64,000 nucleotides of DNA from Sphagnum compactum (taxonomy: Eukaryota; Bryophyta; Sphagnopsida; Sphagnales): NCBI GenBank assembly GCA_965153455.1, contig OZ234494.1, forward strand, positions 7,812,001 to 7,876,000, written 5' to 3'. A program made the translations under genes and the position numbers. The notes under the pieces were generated by a model that worked only from the letters and a program-made list of their open reading frames with translations, was not told the DNA's origin and searched no databases. Shown one piece after another: positions 1-11,800 of the stretch. The stretch's first letter is position 1, and every line of letters begins with the position of its first letter.

Positions 1-484
1 CTTCAACATCAGGGAGAGGAGCTGGAAGGACTTGTCGTAAGGCAGGATTCAAGTTGTGGAAAATGTCTCCCAAATCATGAACTGTGGATTCAGTGGAAGC
101 AGCAATAAAGATTGCTCCTTCTCGATTGCATGCAATGTCAAGTCGTCCCCCATCCTTTTTGTTGAGCTTGAACCTACCAGCCATGAAGTGATAGGGGACC
201 AGCAACTTTGCCATTGCTTCTCGCAGCACATCAAAAATGCCTTCAGAACTTTTGCATGGATTAGGAGGATAAATGAAAAACAACTCCACTGGGTATTGAA
301 CCATGCGATCAATGTTGGACATGTAGATCACTTCCTCTTTGGTGGGTTGTTGTGGATACACAATCCAAACTTTGTTCACCTTCACTACCAAACTTTTGGT
401 AGATTCAGCAGATTCAAGAGTTTCTTCTTCAATGACTGGATCATCTTGCTGGTGATCATCTTCAAGAGCAAGTTCATGAGCCAT
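1..484 (-). CDS. BAHD-family acyltransferase, N-terminal part (runs off left edge)
   Basis: Start codon is at 482-484 on the minus strand and the frame stays open for 161 codons to the window edge. BAHD enzymes transfer acyl groups from acyl-CoA to alcohols or amines (hydroxycinnamoyl- or benzoyl-transferase types) in the cytosol. The translation shows the family's usual N-terminal order: a beta strand followed by a P-x-x-PT motif (QQPTKEE, about residues 45-51), a 'MSNIDRMVQY' segment (55-64), an amphipathic helix ending in LLVPYHFMAGRF (94-105), then GRLDIACNREGAIF (113-126) and a DLGDI block (137-141). The YHFMAGR stretch matches the conserved Y-P-x-A-G-R element. The catalytic HxxxD and DFGWG motifs lie outside the window, so the substrate cannot be assigned. 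An acidic extension of about 30 residues precedes the usual family start. Family assignment is firm; subfamily is unknown. Confidence 0.88.
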   Translation of the reverse strand, partial: MAHELALEDDHQQDDPVIEEETLESAESTKSLVVKVNKVWIVYPQQPTKEEVIYMSNIDRMVQYPVELFFIYPPNPCKSSEGIFDVLREAMAKLLVPYHFMAGRFKLNKKDGGRLDIACNREGAIFIAASTESTVHDLGDIFHNLNPALRQVLPAPLPDVE

Positions 485-532
485 TGTTTCTTCCTCTGAA
501 AGCAGATAATCATCCCCAAACATGCCCCTTAC

Positions 533-539
533 ATATATA
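533..539 (-). promoter_or_regulatory. Possible TATA box of the BAHD gene
   Basis: TATATAT on the minus strand lies 49 bases upstream of the BAHD start codon. It would give a very short leader. Position and sequence fit a TATA box, but AT-rich words are common here. Confidence 0.25.
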
Positions 540-681
540 CTGTATCGAAGGGGAAAATGATTCATTACTTCCATGTATACATGCAAACTGTGTGATCTTC
601 TTGTACATATCTAGCTCTCTAATGGCTCATCATCACCACTGCCAACAGTGGGGCTTTGAATACCAAAACTGACAGGACTAG

Positions 682-920
682 AGACTCGATTACCCATCAA
701 AGGATCATACTCACCAACAATTCAGCCCCAAAACAACAAGCAGTAAAGACTTGATTACCCATCAAAGTACCATGCTCACTAACAATTCAGCCAAAAGACA
801 ACAGGATCAAAGACCAAATTACCCATCAAGGTACCATTCTCACCAACAATGCAGCCCAAAAACAGCAGAATTACAGACTTGATTACCCATCAATGTATCA
901 TACTCATAAACAATTCAGCA
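682..920. repeat. Four tandem copies of a 64-bp unit
   Basis: Units start at 682, 747, 811 and 875 (periods 65, 64, 64). Each begins AGACTTGATTACCCATCAA and ends in a variant of CAACAATTCAGCC. Copies differ at roughly one base in six. They lie about 200 bp upstream of the BAHD start codon. A short CTGC microsatellite follows near 1047-1063. Confidence 0.85.
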
Positions 921-1289
921 CGGTCAACCGGTTTTCTTCTGGGTCAGAAAGAGATTGCATGCAATTCATGCTGACAATACGATTTCTGCCTCTAAACATT
1001 TCCTCCTCCTACCAACTCTTGACTCAGTAGTCACATCATTGGTGCTGCCTGCCTGCCTGCCTGCCACTTTGTGCAACTTGTGAACTTGGTATCATTCATA
1101 ACCCAGTAATGTACTCTAGCAAGATGTCAAAAAAATCTCAAAGCTGTTGTTGTTGTGAGTTTGGATTCAGAAGCCAATGCTATTTAGACAGACACGAAAA
1201 TCTCTTTACTTAGCAAGCTAGTTTTAGCTGAAGAATTTACCATTCTCTTGTAACCATTGTCCTGACTGAGATCCAAAACTAGATCTAAC

Positions 1290-2420
1290 TCAGTTTGAAG
1301 ATGGAGCTTGTGGACCAGTCCTTGGAAAGCTTCAAGGACTTAGAAAAGTTGCTAAAGAGATAGATATATCTGAATATCAGATGTTTGCAAAAAGGAAAGT
1401 TGATAATGAGATAGATATATTTGAATATCAGATGTTTGCAAATGCTTTTGGGTATATTTTTCATCACAATTGCATGTTTGAGGGCTCAAGGATTCTGCTG
1501 CTCACATTACCATGGCCACAATTAGCTGGAGTCAGGATTAGATTACTGTTCTGGATTTTGCTGAAATTCAAGCAAGCTTCGGCAGTTCTCAACGTGCAAG
1601 GAATGCAGGGAGCACAAGTTCTGATCCTCCATGATGCTGATGTCAAAGGTTATCACAAAAAGCCCTTGAGTCAGCTGCAATTTCTTTACTGGGGGGCACA
1701 AAGCAAGGTTGCCCCAGATGCTCAAATCCCTTTCCTGATGGAGAAACTGCATAAGCTGGAAATGGCCATTCTTTGTGCTCCTGAGATTGACCTTACTATC
1801 AAGGTGTGGCCTAGAGTTGATGCATTCTAAGTCTGAGTAGGATCAATCAGGGAAAACCAAAAAACAGTTCCTGTTGATTTTTTGTGAGCTGGAAGAGCTT
1901 TCGCTCTCTGGCTCTAAGTGGCTGGAGAAATAGTCAAAGGAAATCCGGCTGCTGTTCTGGTCTTCTCAGGCTGAATTTTGGGGCTCATGCACAGATCTCA
2001 AGGAACTCCCACAGGAGATTGGCACTTTTTGATCCCTACAGAATCTTTCATTGAACTTTTGGCAGATCCTTATGCAGGCTAGCTACCCAATGAGATTTTT
2101 GAGCTGCTTGCATTGCAATTGTTGGGATCTTCACTATATGAGGCTGCTGGGCACATCTGCCAGCAGACAGATTGGAAACTTGTGTGTGCTGCACATGGCA
2201 GTTGTCCTTCAATTGCTGTACCAGGCTCAAATCCTAAACCCTAAACCCTAAACCTCATGAAATCGGGAGTTTGCCTGCTTTGCAAGTGTTCAACCTTCAA
2301 GCTGGAATTGCCAACTGAGATCCAAAAGCTGGCCAGGGATAATGCTGTGTCTGCAAATATTGTCCACTCCACGCAGTGGCACGCAGTGGAGAATCTGAGA
2401 GGAACAGCTGCAAGCTGATT
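1290..2420 (+). pseudogene. Decayed NLR-type leucine-rich-repeat gene fragment
   Basis: No single reading frame survives, but plus-strand pieces show LRR grammar. Near 1890-1935 a piece reads LEELSLSGSKWLEK and then a stop. Near 2000-2070 comes LKELPQEIGTF, a stop, then SLQNLSLNFWQIL. Near 2270 is LPALQVFNLQAG and near 2310 is LELPTEIQKLARD in a shifted frame. These match the L-P-x-E-I-x-x-L-x-x-L-x-x-L periodicity of plant NLR C-termini. The longest open piece (1381-1827) may correspond to the region between the nucleotide-binding and LRR parts, but I cannot name a domain in it. A 51-bp in-frame tandem duplication lies at 1357-1442 (units at 1357 and 1408). Several stops and at least one frameshift make it a pseudogene. 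Extent is approximate; no NB-ARC motif is visible. Confidence 0.6.
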
Positions 2421-2574
2421 TTCCACCCTCGAAGAACACATTTCACAAGGTTTCAAACAGTAGCAGAAAACCAAAAGCTAAGCTATATATGATCCAGGCA
2501 ACAACCCTAACCCTCGCCTGACAAAAACAACACTATTGTGGCATTACATCATGTCTTTCTATTTTATTAGGGTA

Positions 2575-3545
2575 CTAGTTTGAACCCCGTGCCTAATGCA
2601 CAGGTGTGTTATTTCAACAATGTTTGGTTCATGTTTTAGTTTTTTAAACTTTTATCTTTTATATTATTTATTTTTATGTGTTTTCTGTTTTTATTAATAT
2701 TGTATAATAAAAATAAAGTGTTTCTTTTTCACTTTTGTATTTTTGTTTATTTGGATGCAAGTTTGAAGTTTGGAGAAAGAAGACACACCTCATTCTTTTT
2801 CAAGTAGGGTTTTTCTTCATTATTATATGTTTTATTTTTTCTTATTTTCTACTCTTTATTTGGTCTCTTCTTTTTTGTAATTTTTTTCTTTTAAAATGAT
2901 TTTACTGTATTTCCCTTTCCTTGTTTCATTTGTTTCCATTCCTTTTTTATAGTTTTTGTGTTGTACTTTTTTGTTTATGTTTGTTTCATGTTTTAATTTT
3001 TTTCTATTCTTGTTTTGTCTATCTTCATTTATTTTTATTTTTATGCGTTTTATTTATTTAGTTTCTATTTTCTTTTCCAAAAAAATTCTAGTTTTTCTAA
3101 TATGTTTTATAATAAAAATATTTTTAAAAAACTTTTTTATTTTTGTTTGATTAGATGCAGGTTTGAAGTTTGGAAAAAGAAGACAAACCTCATTTTTTTT
3201 TCAAGTATGGTTTTTTTTCTCTTTCTTTTGCTCTCTGTTTTGTTTCTTATTTTTTATCATCTATTTTTTAAATTTTCTTTTAAGATTATTTTACTGTATT
3301 TCCCTTTTTTATTTCATGTTTAAGTGTTTACAAAAAAGTTTCTAATTGTTAAAGTGTTTTTCTGTTTTTATTTTTTTTCTAGTTTTTTCCCATTTAAAAA
3401 AAATATATCTGTTCTGTTTGGATGGATGACGGGATGGATGACGGACGGATGGATGGATGAAAAGTTTCATTTCATCCCGACGTCTGGATGGAAAGCTTCA
3501 TTTCATCCCGAAGCTTCACAACCACGACGTCCTTTACTATATAGA
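2575..3545 (-). mobile_element. Non-autonomous Helitron-like element
   Basis: On the minus strand the element starts TCTATATAGTAAAGG (5' end at 3545) and ends in CTAG at 2578-2575 followed by host T, the 3' signature of Helitrons. Just inside the 3' end is a hairpin, CCTGTGC-ATTAG-GCACGGG (2586-2604), about six bases before CTAG, as the family requires. No Rep/helicase gene is present. The base before the 5' TC is T rather than A. The interior is T-rich on the plus strand and holds a large internal duplication. The terminal structure is seen directly; family identity is inference from it. Confidence 0.55.
2634..3360. repeat. About 400-bp T-rich direct duplication inside the Helitron
   Basis: The segment near 2752-2813 (GATGCAAGTTTGAAGTTTGG...) recurs at 3153-3217, an offset of 401 bp. 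Flanking words such as ACTGTATTTCCCTTT recur with offsets near 385-400. Copies are diverged and poly-T rich. Confidence 0.65.
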
Positions 3546-4440
3546 ATTAGTGAAAATGGTTCATAGTGTATTGTTTTGGTATTTGATTAGTGTTAATTCA
3601 CCACCACTAATTAAAATGCTGCCAAATGAATTAAAATTTTATGATGAAAACTGTTCAAATTAAGATCTCAGGTGATGCATCAATGAATGGGAAAAAGTCT
3701 TGTTGGATAGAAGTCAATGTCCAGAATTTATGTTTTTGTTATCTCTCTTTCCTTCCCTCTTCCAAATTTCTCCATCATATAATACCCATACTTGCACTTT
3801 CTTGAACAACATGGACAACATTATACAAGATCCAACAACTCAGATAGAAGGAAGATTCATAATAAGATTTATTAAATGGATGTTTTCCAATGTGATTTGT
3901 AGGACTTCAGATGGTGCTCCTATAGCACTTTAAATTGTTTGAAATGAATAAGAAATAAGAAAGTTATGAGCTTTGAAAGTAGGAGGGCTCCAAAGAAAAA
4001 AAACAAAAAACAAAACGTTTTATAACTTGGAAAGCTTATTTTTCTTATTTTTTTTCTTGTTAGTTTTTCACTACTCCTTTTCTTTTGCACTTCAAAAGCG
4101 ACTATAAGATATTTTTAGTAATTATGATTACTTAATGAAAATATGATTTTAATATTATTATCTAGTTTAAATTAATAATTAGCTTATAACGTTTGTATAT
4201 TTGTAGGTTAATTAGTGTAACCTATTTACATTAATATTTTAACATAAATAAAAAAATTAGATATATAATACCTATTGATTATATATATATATATAATTGA
4301 TTATCACTATAATTATAATAAACATTTAATTAATAATTATGATTATTTATAATAATTTTAAAAATATTATCATATTGATTGATTTTGAATAAAGTTTTGT
4401 TTAATCAAATGTACATTTTCTGAAAAAATATTCCAAAATA
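3546..4440. other. AT-rich spacer
   Basis: No gene is supported. The open frames here have no recognisable protein content. A short stretch at about 3950-4060 resembles 15253-15340 and may be a transposon relic. Confidence 0.4.
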
Positions 4441-5125
4441 AAATAAAGTCAAACATATTTAAACCATGGTTTAGTTTAACTTAATTTAATTTAGCATTAT
4501 TTAGGTTTAGCAATAATTAGTTTAACCTAACTTAATTTAACCATTGTTAATTTTAGCCTAATTTAGTTGAACCATAAATATTTTAGCATAATTTAATTTA
4601 ACCATATTTATTTTATTTTAATATAATTTAGCGTAATTTAGTTTAGCCATAATAATTATAGTCTAATTTAGTTCAGCCATAAATATGTAGCCTAACTTAA
4701 TTTAGCCATAATTAGTTTGGCCTAACTTAATTTAGCCATATTTATTTTAGCCTAGTTTAATTTAGCTTAATTGAGTTTAGCCATAATTAATATAATCTAA
4801 TTTAATTTAGCCTAACTTGATTTAGCCATAATTAGTTTGGCCTAACTTAATTTAGCCATAGTTAATTTAAATTAATTTAATTTAACCATAATTATTTTAG
4901 CCTAACTTAATTTAACTATGGTGAGTTTAGCTTAATTTAATTTAATTTAATTTAGCCATAATTAATTTAGTTTAGCTTAATTTAACCATGGTTACTTTAA
5001 CTTGATTTAATTTAATTTAATCTAAATTAGCCATAATTAGTTTAACCTAACTTAATTTAGCCATGGTTAATTTAACTTTTTTGTTTATTTAGCCTAGGTT
5101 AGTTTAAAGGTTATTTTAAACCTCT
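4440..5125. repeat. Degenerate TTTAGCC-type satellite
   Basis: About 690 bp consist almost entirely of variants of CTAACTTAATTTAGCCATAA and TTAGTTTGGCC, with a loose period near 30 bp and some 20 copies. It is very low in GC and has no coding capacity. Confidence 0.75.
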
Positions 5126-5209
5126 TAGTACTAAAGGTACATAATATTATTATATATAGCCTATGTAGATATATTAAGTATAGTAATTTAAGTATGTATA
5201 AGTTTAGGC

Positions 5210-5402
5210 GCCATTATTTTTATGACATGTGTCCATGTTGTACACATTTAGTTGCATGTTAGTTGCACACATAACCGTATAGCCCAAAAATTATACAATA
5301 CCAAATTTGTAGTTGCAAACATGACCAAGATAGTTACAAATGGCAACCAATTGCATGCCAGTTGCATAGTGACTGGTTGCAAATGACAAGATTTCTGGTA
5401 GT
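5210..5402 (+). mobile_element. Right end of a CACTA-like transposon
   Basis: The segment ends in GATTTCTGGTAGTG at 5402, the reverse complement of a CACTACCAGAAATC-type CACTA terminus. Directly inside are clustered subterminal words in both orientations: GTTGCA, TTGCAAA, GGCAACCAATTGCATGCC and TGACTGGTTGCAAATG. Such subterminal arrays are typical of CACTA elements. I found no matching left terminus and no transposase, so this is a relic end or a chance resemblance. Confidence 0.35.
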
Positions 5403-5404
5403 GT

Positions 5405-6540
5405 ATTGGATTATGGTTTAGGTTTAAGGTTGGGACGCATAAATTAATTAATTTTTTTTCACAAATATCTAGTAATTAACCTATATTAAGCTAAATTTGG
5501 GGGGAAATTTTTAAGGTTTAGACATATGTGAAGTAATCCAATTTCATTCTATATTTTCTTCAAAGAGAGTGGAAAAAATTAGTTTGGAGAAATCACACAA
5601 AGGTAAGAAACATATTTATTTTTTGGTTTTTTACAAAACATATTTGATTGTTTTTTAAGATTAAAATTTTCTTTTCGATCAATAAATGTTTGTAGTTTAA
5701 AAGTTTAAAAATTTGGTTTCTAAATTTTTTTGTTTTACATTATATAATTTGTATAGTTTTCTGGGTTTAGGGCACATATCACTAGGATTTTTTTTTGTTA
5801 AGGTTTGTATAGTTAGGGTTGTAATAGGGCTTATGGCAAAATATCATTTGGATTTTTAAGGTTAGGTCTTATGATTTAATGTTTAGGAATTTGGTTCATA
5901 TATGTTAGGGCTTAAGGTTTATACTTTATATTTTGCTCATTGTATGGTTTTTGATCTTATGACTTGTTTAAATCTATAGCATAATTATGAATCTCCTTTG
6001 TTTTCATATGTTCCATAGTTGTTAAAGTCCAATATTTCCTAACCCACTTTTGTTTAAATGTAATACCAATATCATATTGTGATAATTCATTAATTATGAA
6101 ACATAGAAATAATTTTTAAATATTTGATTCCCCGCCAATACATCATGAAATTCATGTTTTCAAAATTATTTGTTCACCTTATAGTGTGATTTAACATATA
6201 TAAAAATGAACATAATGCAAAATGGTCACATTGATGATACAGGGGGTTAGGGTTTAATGTAAAATTTACTACTTAATGTTAAAATTATGGTTTAGGTTTA
6301 AAGTTTGGGACATATAAATTAATTACCATTTTTTTTCAAGTCTATAATAATTAAAATAAATCTAGGGTGCATTTTGGGCAAAAGTTTAAGGGCTTAAACA
6401 TATGTAAAACAGTGCAATGCCATTTTATATTTTTTTAAAGAAAGTGAAAGAACTCGGCTTGGAGATATTACCAAATGGTAAAAGACATACCTTCTTTTGT
6501 GTTTTGTTACAAATTTTATTTAATTATTTTAAAAATTAAG
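5405..6540. repeat. Diverged direct duplication (about 250 bp, two copies)
   Basis: About 5408-5665 and 6286-6535 align over their length. Both begin with ATTATGGTTTAGGTTTAA, continue through TAAATTAATTA, AAACATATGT and a GAAAGTG/GAGAGTGGAA block, and end in a poly-T/AATT stretch. The spacer (5670-6280) holds scattered TTAGGG-like words. No gene is seen. Confidence 0.6.
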
Positions 6541-6599
6541 GCCAAATTTCTAGTTGGTGAAAATAAATATGTGTGTGGGTATTGCAAAATTATATGAAT

Positions 6600-6875
6600 A
6601 CCTAACCTTAAATGCAATACCGTTTTGATATAACCCATATGTGATTTAGGTAACCTTAGGTGGAGACCCAACCATAAGTGCAATACCCACATGTAAGGTC
6701 ATTTCGAAATAACCAATATGTAGTTTGGGTGGCCTTTGAATGAAAACCAAGGCATATATGCAATACTTGCATGCAAGTTCATTCCGAAATAATTTATAGG
6801 TGATTTAGACAACCTTAGGTGAAGAATCAACCTCAAATGCAATACTCACATGTAAGGTCACTTCAAAATAAGTGG
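6600..6875. repeat. 79-bp tandem repeat, about 3.4 copies
   Basis: Full units start at 6637, 6716 and 6796 (periods 79 and 80), with a partial unit before them. Each runs ATATGTGATTTAGG ... TGCAATACCCACATG ... AAGGTCATTTCGAAATAA. Confidence 0.8.
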
Positions 6876-8549
6876 TTTGGGAACCCAAAATATGTCTTTT
6901 TATATACTTAAATTAATTTTGTGACAATTAATTATCATAAATAATTATCTAAAATAATGATTTGAATAACTTATCAACATAAAATTTTAATTAAATATCA
7001 AATTATCAATTTGATTTTTAGATATAAAATTTAATTATTTGAATAATTAAGGTTCAACCAAATAATCAGTTACTTGATATTTAAAAAAAAAATGATTGTC
7101 TAAATATGATAATCAATCATTTACATTATTTGAAATAATTTTTTAGTAATTCCTGAATTAAGACATTATTTATTAATACTTAGATTAGATTATTATGTTA
7201 TATGAGTCTCGTAAATATTACAATGGAAACTTCTATGCGAATATTGCAATGAAAACCTATATGCGAATATTGCAAAAGATGTTAAAAAAATCAACTACTA
7301 TTTACAATACCTATATGCGGGTATTGCAATGGATTTAAAAAAACCAGCAACTATTTACGAAACCTATATGCAAGTATTGCATATTTGAAATGGCCTTATG
7401 GAAATTAGAATAGAAAGGATGTAGGTATTATGTGTTTGGTTTCATGACAATGCTAATAATTTAATTAGAATCTGGGTATTGTTTTTAAAATATTTAAATG
7501 ACGTGAGTCTTAATACATTAGATGTAAGTATTGCACAATGTACATTTTGATCTTTATAAACCTTAGACAAATTAATTATAAAATGTGCATATGGGACTAT
7601 TTAAGTTTTGATTCTTACATCTAAAACATTATTAAGACGATAAAAAAAAGACATATATGATTAACCATATACCCATCAAACATGTGTGATTACAAAAAAA
7701 TATTATATTGATAAAAGATGTACCAAAATGGATAGATCAAAAAATGTTAAAGAACCCAATGAAAAAAATGGTTTTCTATAGTATATCAAAGGACCAAAGT
7801 TCAAAAAGTGGGTAGTCCAAAAAATGAAAGGGTTGAAAAACCTAGCTAACTATATAAAGTGGAAACCTTAAACCATATCATTATTTACAATGCCATGTTT
7901 AACTCGGTAAGCAGCTATCGCATTTGCAACCTTTGTTACATAATGAACATTGTATAGATGGCGGAGTTGCATCTCAACATGAACTACATTTACAACAAAC
8001 TCTTCCTTTGTTGTGCCTTGAACACTATAAACACCCAAAAATCATCAAATTAAACCTTAACCTAACACACCTTGGATGAAACAAAATTATTAAAAAACAA
8101 TGAACATTGATTATTATTTTTTCTTATCTTCCATGAATCATTCTAAATTCATGGAAATCTAATACAGTTGTCAATTCTTATGTCCAACTCGTTTTAGTGG
8201 ACTTTTGATCCCAATTTTTGACATCACATGCCATCTTCAATCATTGTGCATATATAGAACAGGTGGATTGGATCATCTCTTATAAATCTTCATCCTTTTC
8301 CATCCATGATGTTACATTTCGAGGCATGCTTCCCACGCCCTAAACATTAAAACCCAACATTTGCAATAGTTGCTTTAAAACTAATTTGACCAGAGTTAGT
8401 TTTGGTGGACATTATTTTGCAACAAATTTTCCAGCTTATCCCACTCGTGCTAGGTTTTGGCACAAGTGCAACTAGCAACTTTTTGATCTTCCGCCTTTGC
8501 ACGGCCATGGCATTTCCCAAGATGTGAGTGTTCATTTTAACATGGTCTT
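6876..8549. other. AT-rich spacer with TATTGCAA-type repeats and an unidentified Cys-rich relic
   Basis: At 7198-7385 the phrase CCTATATGCGAATATTGCAA recurs about four times. On the minus strand near 7905-7995 a frame reads CSSC, a stop, then CSLCNKGCKCDSC, a dense Cys pattern that could be a zinc-finger relic. The 62-codon minus-strand frame at 8347-8535 matches nothing I recognise. No intact gene is supported. Confidence 0.3.
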
Positions 8550-8816
8550 TGTTATGGACCGACTACAAACAAGTGGAGAATTACAAGACAAGACAAGCTT
8601 TATTGACCCATCAACTGGTGTTGATCTGCTGAAGGGTTGTTCCCCAGACTATCTCCTTTTATAACCCTGAGCCATACTAGTCCCAAAATATCCTAGGCCA
8701 TGATATTGCCAAAAGTATCCCAAAATATCCTAGGCCATGATATTGCCAAAAGTATCCAAAAATATCCTAGGACATGACATTGCCAAAAGTATCCCAAAAT
8801 ATCCTAGGCCATGACA
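8550..8816 (-). repeat. 3' LTR of the chromovirus, with four 37-bp repeats in U3
   Basis: The LTR begins TGTCATGG at 8816, directly after the pol stop codon and the purine tract GGAGAGGATAA, and probably ends ...CATAACA at 8550 (about 267 bp, TG...CA). It contains TTATAAAAGGAGATAG (promoter-like, near 8660) and AATAAAGC (polyadenylation-like, near 8600). Its U3 part carries four units of a 37-bp repeat starting at 8681, 8718, 8755 and 8792, each with CCAAAATATCCTAGG. With no second LTR present the outer border is inferred. Confidence 0.65.
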
Positions 8817-11800
8817 TTATCCTCTCCTTAAGCGACATCTTCTAGATGGAGCCGGTTTGTTAGGATATCGTTGGTGAAACCGATTAACTAAGTCTTGGGC
8901 ATGAACTAGGTTTCCAGCAGGCTCCCAAGTAGCTTCAGAAGGAGGATAACCTCGCCAAAAGACAAGGTACAGGAGCTTTCCACAAATCTTCTTGGAGTCC
9001 AAGACCTCCTGAACTTCAAACTCTTCTTGGCCTTCAATTACGACTGGAGCTGGGGGTTCTTGATGACGTTCTGGGATCGGGTTTTCATGATAAGGCTCAA
9101 GCAGGGAGACATGGAAAACATTGTGGATTTTGAACTGGGGTGGAAGCTCCAACTGGCAAGCCACTAGACCAACCAATTTGGCGATTTTGAAAGGTCCGAG
9201 GCGCTTGTAATCCAACTTGGCACATGGGCGAGTGGTAGCAATGTTCTTTCTGAGAAGCCAGACCTTGTCTCCAACCTTGAAGTTTGGATGGTCCTTGCGT
9301 CGGCGGTCTGCTTGCTTCTTTTGCCACTCTTGTGTTAGCTTGAGTTCTGCCATAAGGTTCTGTTGAACCTGTCCAAGCCTCGTGGCCCTTTCTTCAGCCG
9401 AGGGGTTTACGGAATCTCCAAGAATTTCAAGGCTGAACCTGGGATGAAAACCGTAATTGGCAAAGAATGGACTGATCCCGGTCGATGCATGTGTTGTGTT
9501 ATTATAAGCAAACTCTGCTTGAGATAGTAGGTCCAGCCAGTCATCCTGTTGGTAGTTCACAGTGCAACGAAGGTATTGCTCGAGTGTCTGGTTTGTCCGT
9601 TCGGTTTGTCCATTTGTCTCAGAGTGGAAAGCTGAAGATAGTCGAATGTCAACTCCAAGAAGCTCGAATAGACGATGCCAGAACTTGGATGCAAACTGAG
9701 GACCTCTGTCGGACACAATTTCCTCGGGGAGTCCATGCAGTCGGACGATCCCGTCCAGAATTAACTAAGCTATCTCTTCTGCCGTGATTGACTTGGAACA
9801 AGGGGTGAAATGGGCCATTTTGGTGAGTCGATCAACCACAACCAGTATTGAATTCTTGGTTCTGACAATAGGGAGGTCCGTGATGAAGTCCATTGCAATA
9901 GATCCCCAAGGTCGGCTAGGAATCGACAGAGGCTGTAGGAGTCTAAACGGGCGATGCCTGGGAGCCTTGGATCGAGCACATGTATCACAAGACTTGACAT
10001 ACTCTCGTAACATCTTGTTCATTTTGGGCCACTAGTAAGTCTTTGACACTAGTTCGTGAGTCCGTGCCATTCCAAAGTGACCCGCCAGGGTGTTGTCGTG
10101 GCATTCTCTCAGGATTTTTAGGCGTATAGGTCCTTCGGGTACATAAATCAGGTTATTTCGAAGGAGAAGTCCGTCTTGCTGCTCAAACTGATCCAAGTCA
10201 TCATGATTTGGGTTCCTTGGTCGTTCTTGGAGTTCCTTCTTGATGTTGGTAGCCCAGGTGTCTTCCTCAGTTGCCATCTTGATGTCCCTGACAAGGTATG
10301 AGTCTGGGAGGGTGCTGATTGTTGCTGCAACTCGAAATTGCTCGGGGTTGAGTAAAGTCTGGTTCTGCTGGCCGTAGGCTTCATCCCCCGCTCGAAGTTC
10401 ATATTCTGAACGACGAGATAGCGCGTCAGCTTTCCCTTGCTGGGTGCCAGGTTGATACTGAATTTCAAAATCGAAATCAGCTAGGAAGATAGACCAGCGT
10501 GCCTGGCGACGATTTAAGGTCCGAGTAGTTGTGAAATAAAGGAGATTCTTGTGATCTGTCAGAACTTGGACTCGATGTTGAGCTCCGGCAAGATACGGTC
10601 TCCACTGCTCAAATGCCGTGATGATTGCCAGGAGTTCCTTATCGTAGACCTGGTAGTTGATTTCGGCACTAGTTAACTTCCGTGAATAGAAAGCAATTGG
10701 ATACAGCAACCCATCTATTCCAAATTGAGATAGAATAGCTCCCAAGGCAAAATCTGAAGCGTCCGTTTCCACAATGAATGGCTTGGCAGGATCGGGATGT
10801 ATCAGGATGGGTGCAGAGGTGAATGCCATCTTGAGAGTATCAAAAGCAGCCTGGGCCGTTGGATTCCACGAGAAGGGCTTGTCTTTGCAAGTCAGGGTTA
10901 TTAACGGTGTTGTGATCTTGGAGTAGCCTTTGATAAACCGACGATAGAAGTTGGCAAACCCTAGGAAGCGTTGAACGTCCTTGACCGAGGATGGAGTAGC
11001 CCAACACTCGATGGTCTCGACCTTTGACTTGTCCATGAAAATGCCATCTGGAGAGATCACGTAGCCGAGGAACGCCACTGAAGATTTGTCGAATTCACAT
11101 TTTTCCAACTTGGCGTATAAGCCATGCTCCCGCAGCGTCGCAAGCACCAATCGTACATGTTTGTCGTGGGTTTCCTGGTCCTTGGAAAAGATTAAAATGT
11201 CATCCAAATAGACCACGACAAATTCGTCCATGTAATCCCGGAAGATATCATTCATCAGATGCTGAAAGTCTGCGGGTGCATTGGTGAGGTCGAAGGGCAT
11301 GACCGTGTATTCGAAGTGGCCGTAGCGTGTGCGGAAAGTTGTCTTCCATTCATCACCGGGGCGAATCCTGAGTAAGTTATAGGCTCCACGGAGGTCAAGC
11401 TTGGTGAAGATCTTCCCGGTACGTAGTCGATCTAGGAGACCTGAAATCAAGGGCAAGGGATATCGATTCTTTTTGGTTATCTTGTTGAGTCCACGATAAT
11501 CCACACAGAGTCGAAGGGAGCCATCCTTTTTCTTGACAAACAAAATTGGGGCGCCGGCTGGAGACTTGGAATGCTGAATGAACCCCTTGGCAAGATTTTC
11601 AGTAAGGTAATCATGAAGGGCTTGGAGTTCCGGTTCCGATAGGTCATAGATAGGACCAAAGGGTGGTGAGTGTCCTTCTTCTAGATCAATCGGGCAGTCA
11701 TATGGACTATGGGCGGGGAGCTGATCAGCATTAATCTTTTAAAAAACATCAACAAAGTCCTTGTACTTCTCGGGAAGTTTGACAGGTGTTGGTTCTGATT

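Noticed and set aside
56-499. Plus-strand open frame of 147 codons over the BAHD gene
   Set aside because: It is antisense to a frame with clear BAHD motifs and has no family features.
8347-8535. 62-codon minus-strand open frame next to the LTR
   Set aside because: No recognised family; flanking frames are full of stops. Kept only as a note in the spacer entry.
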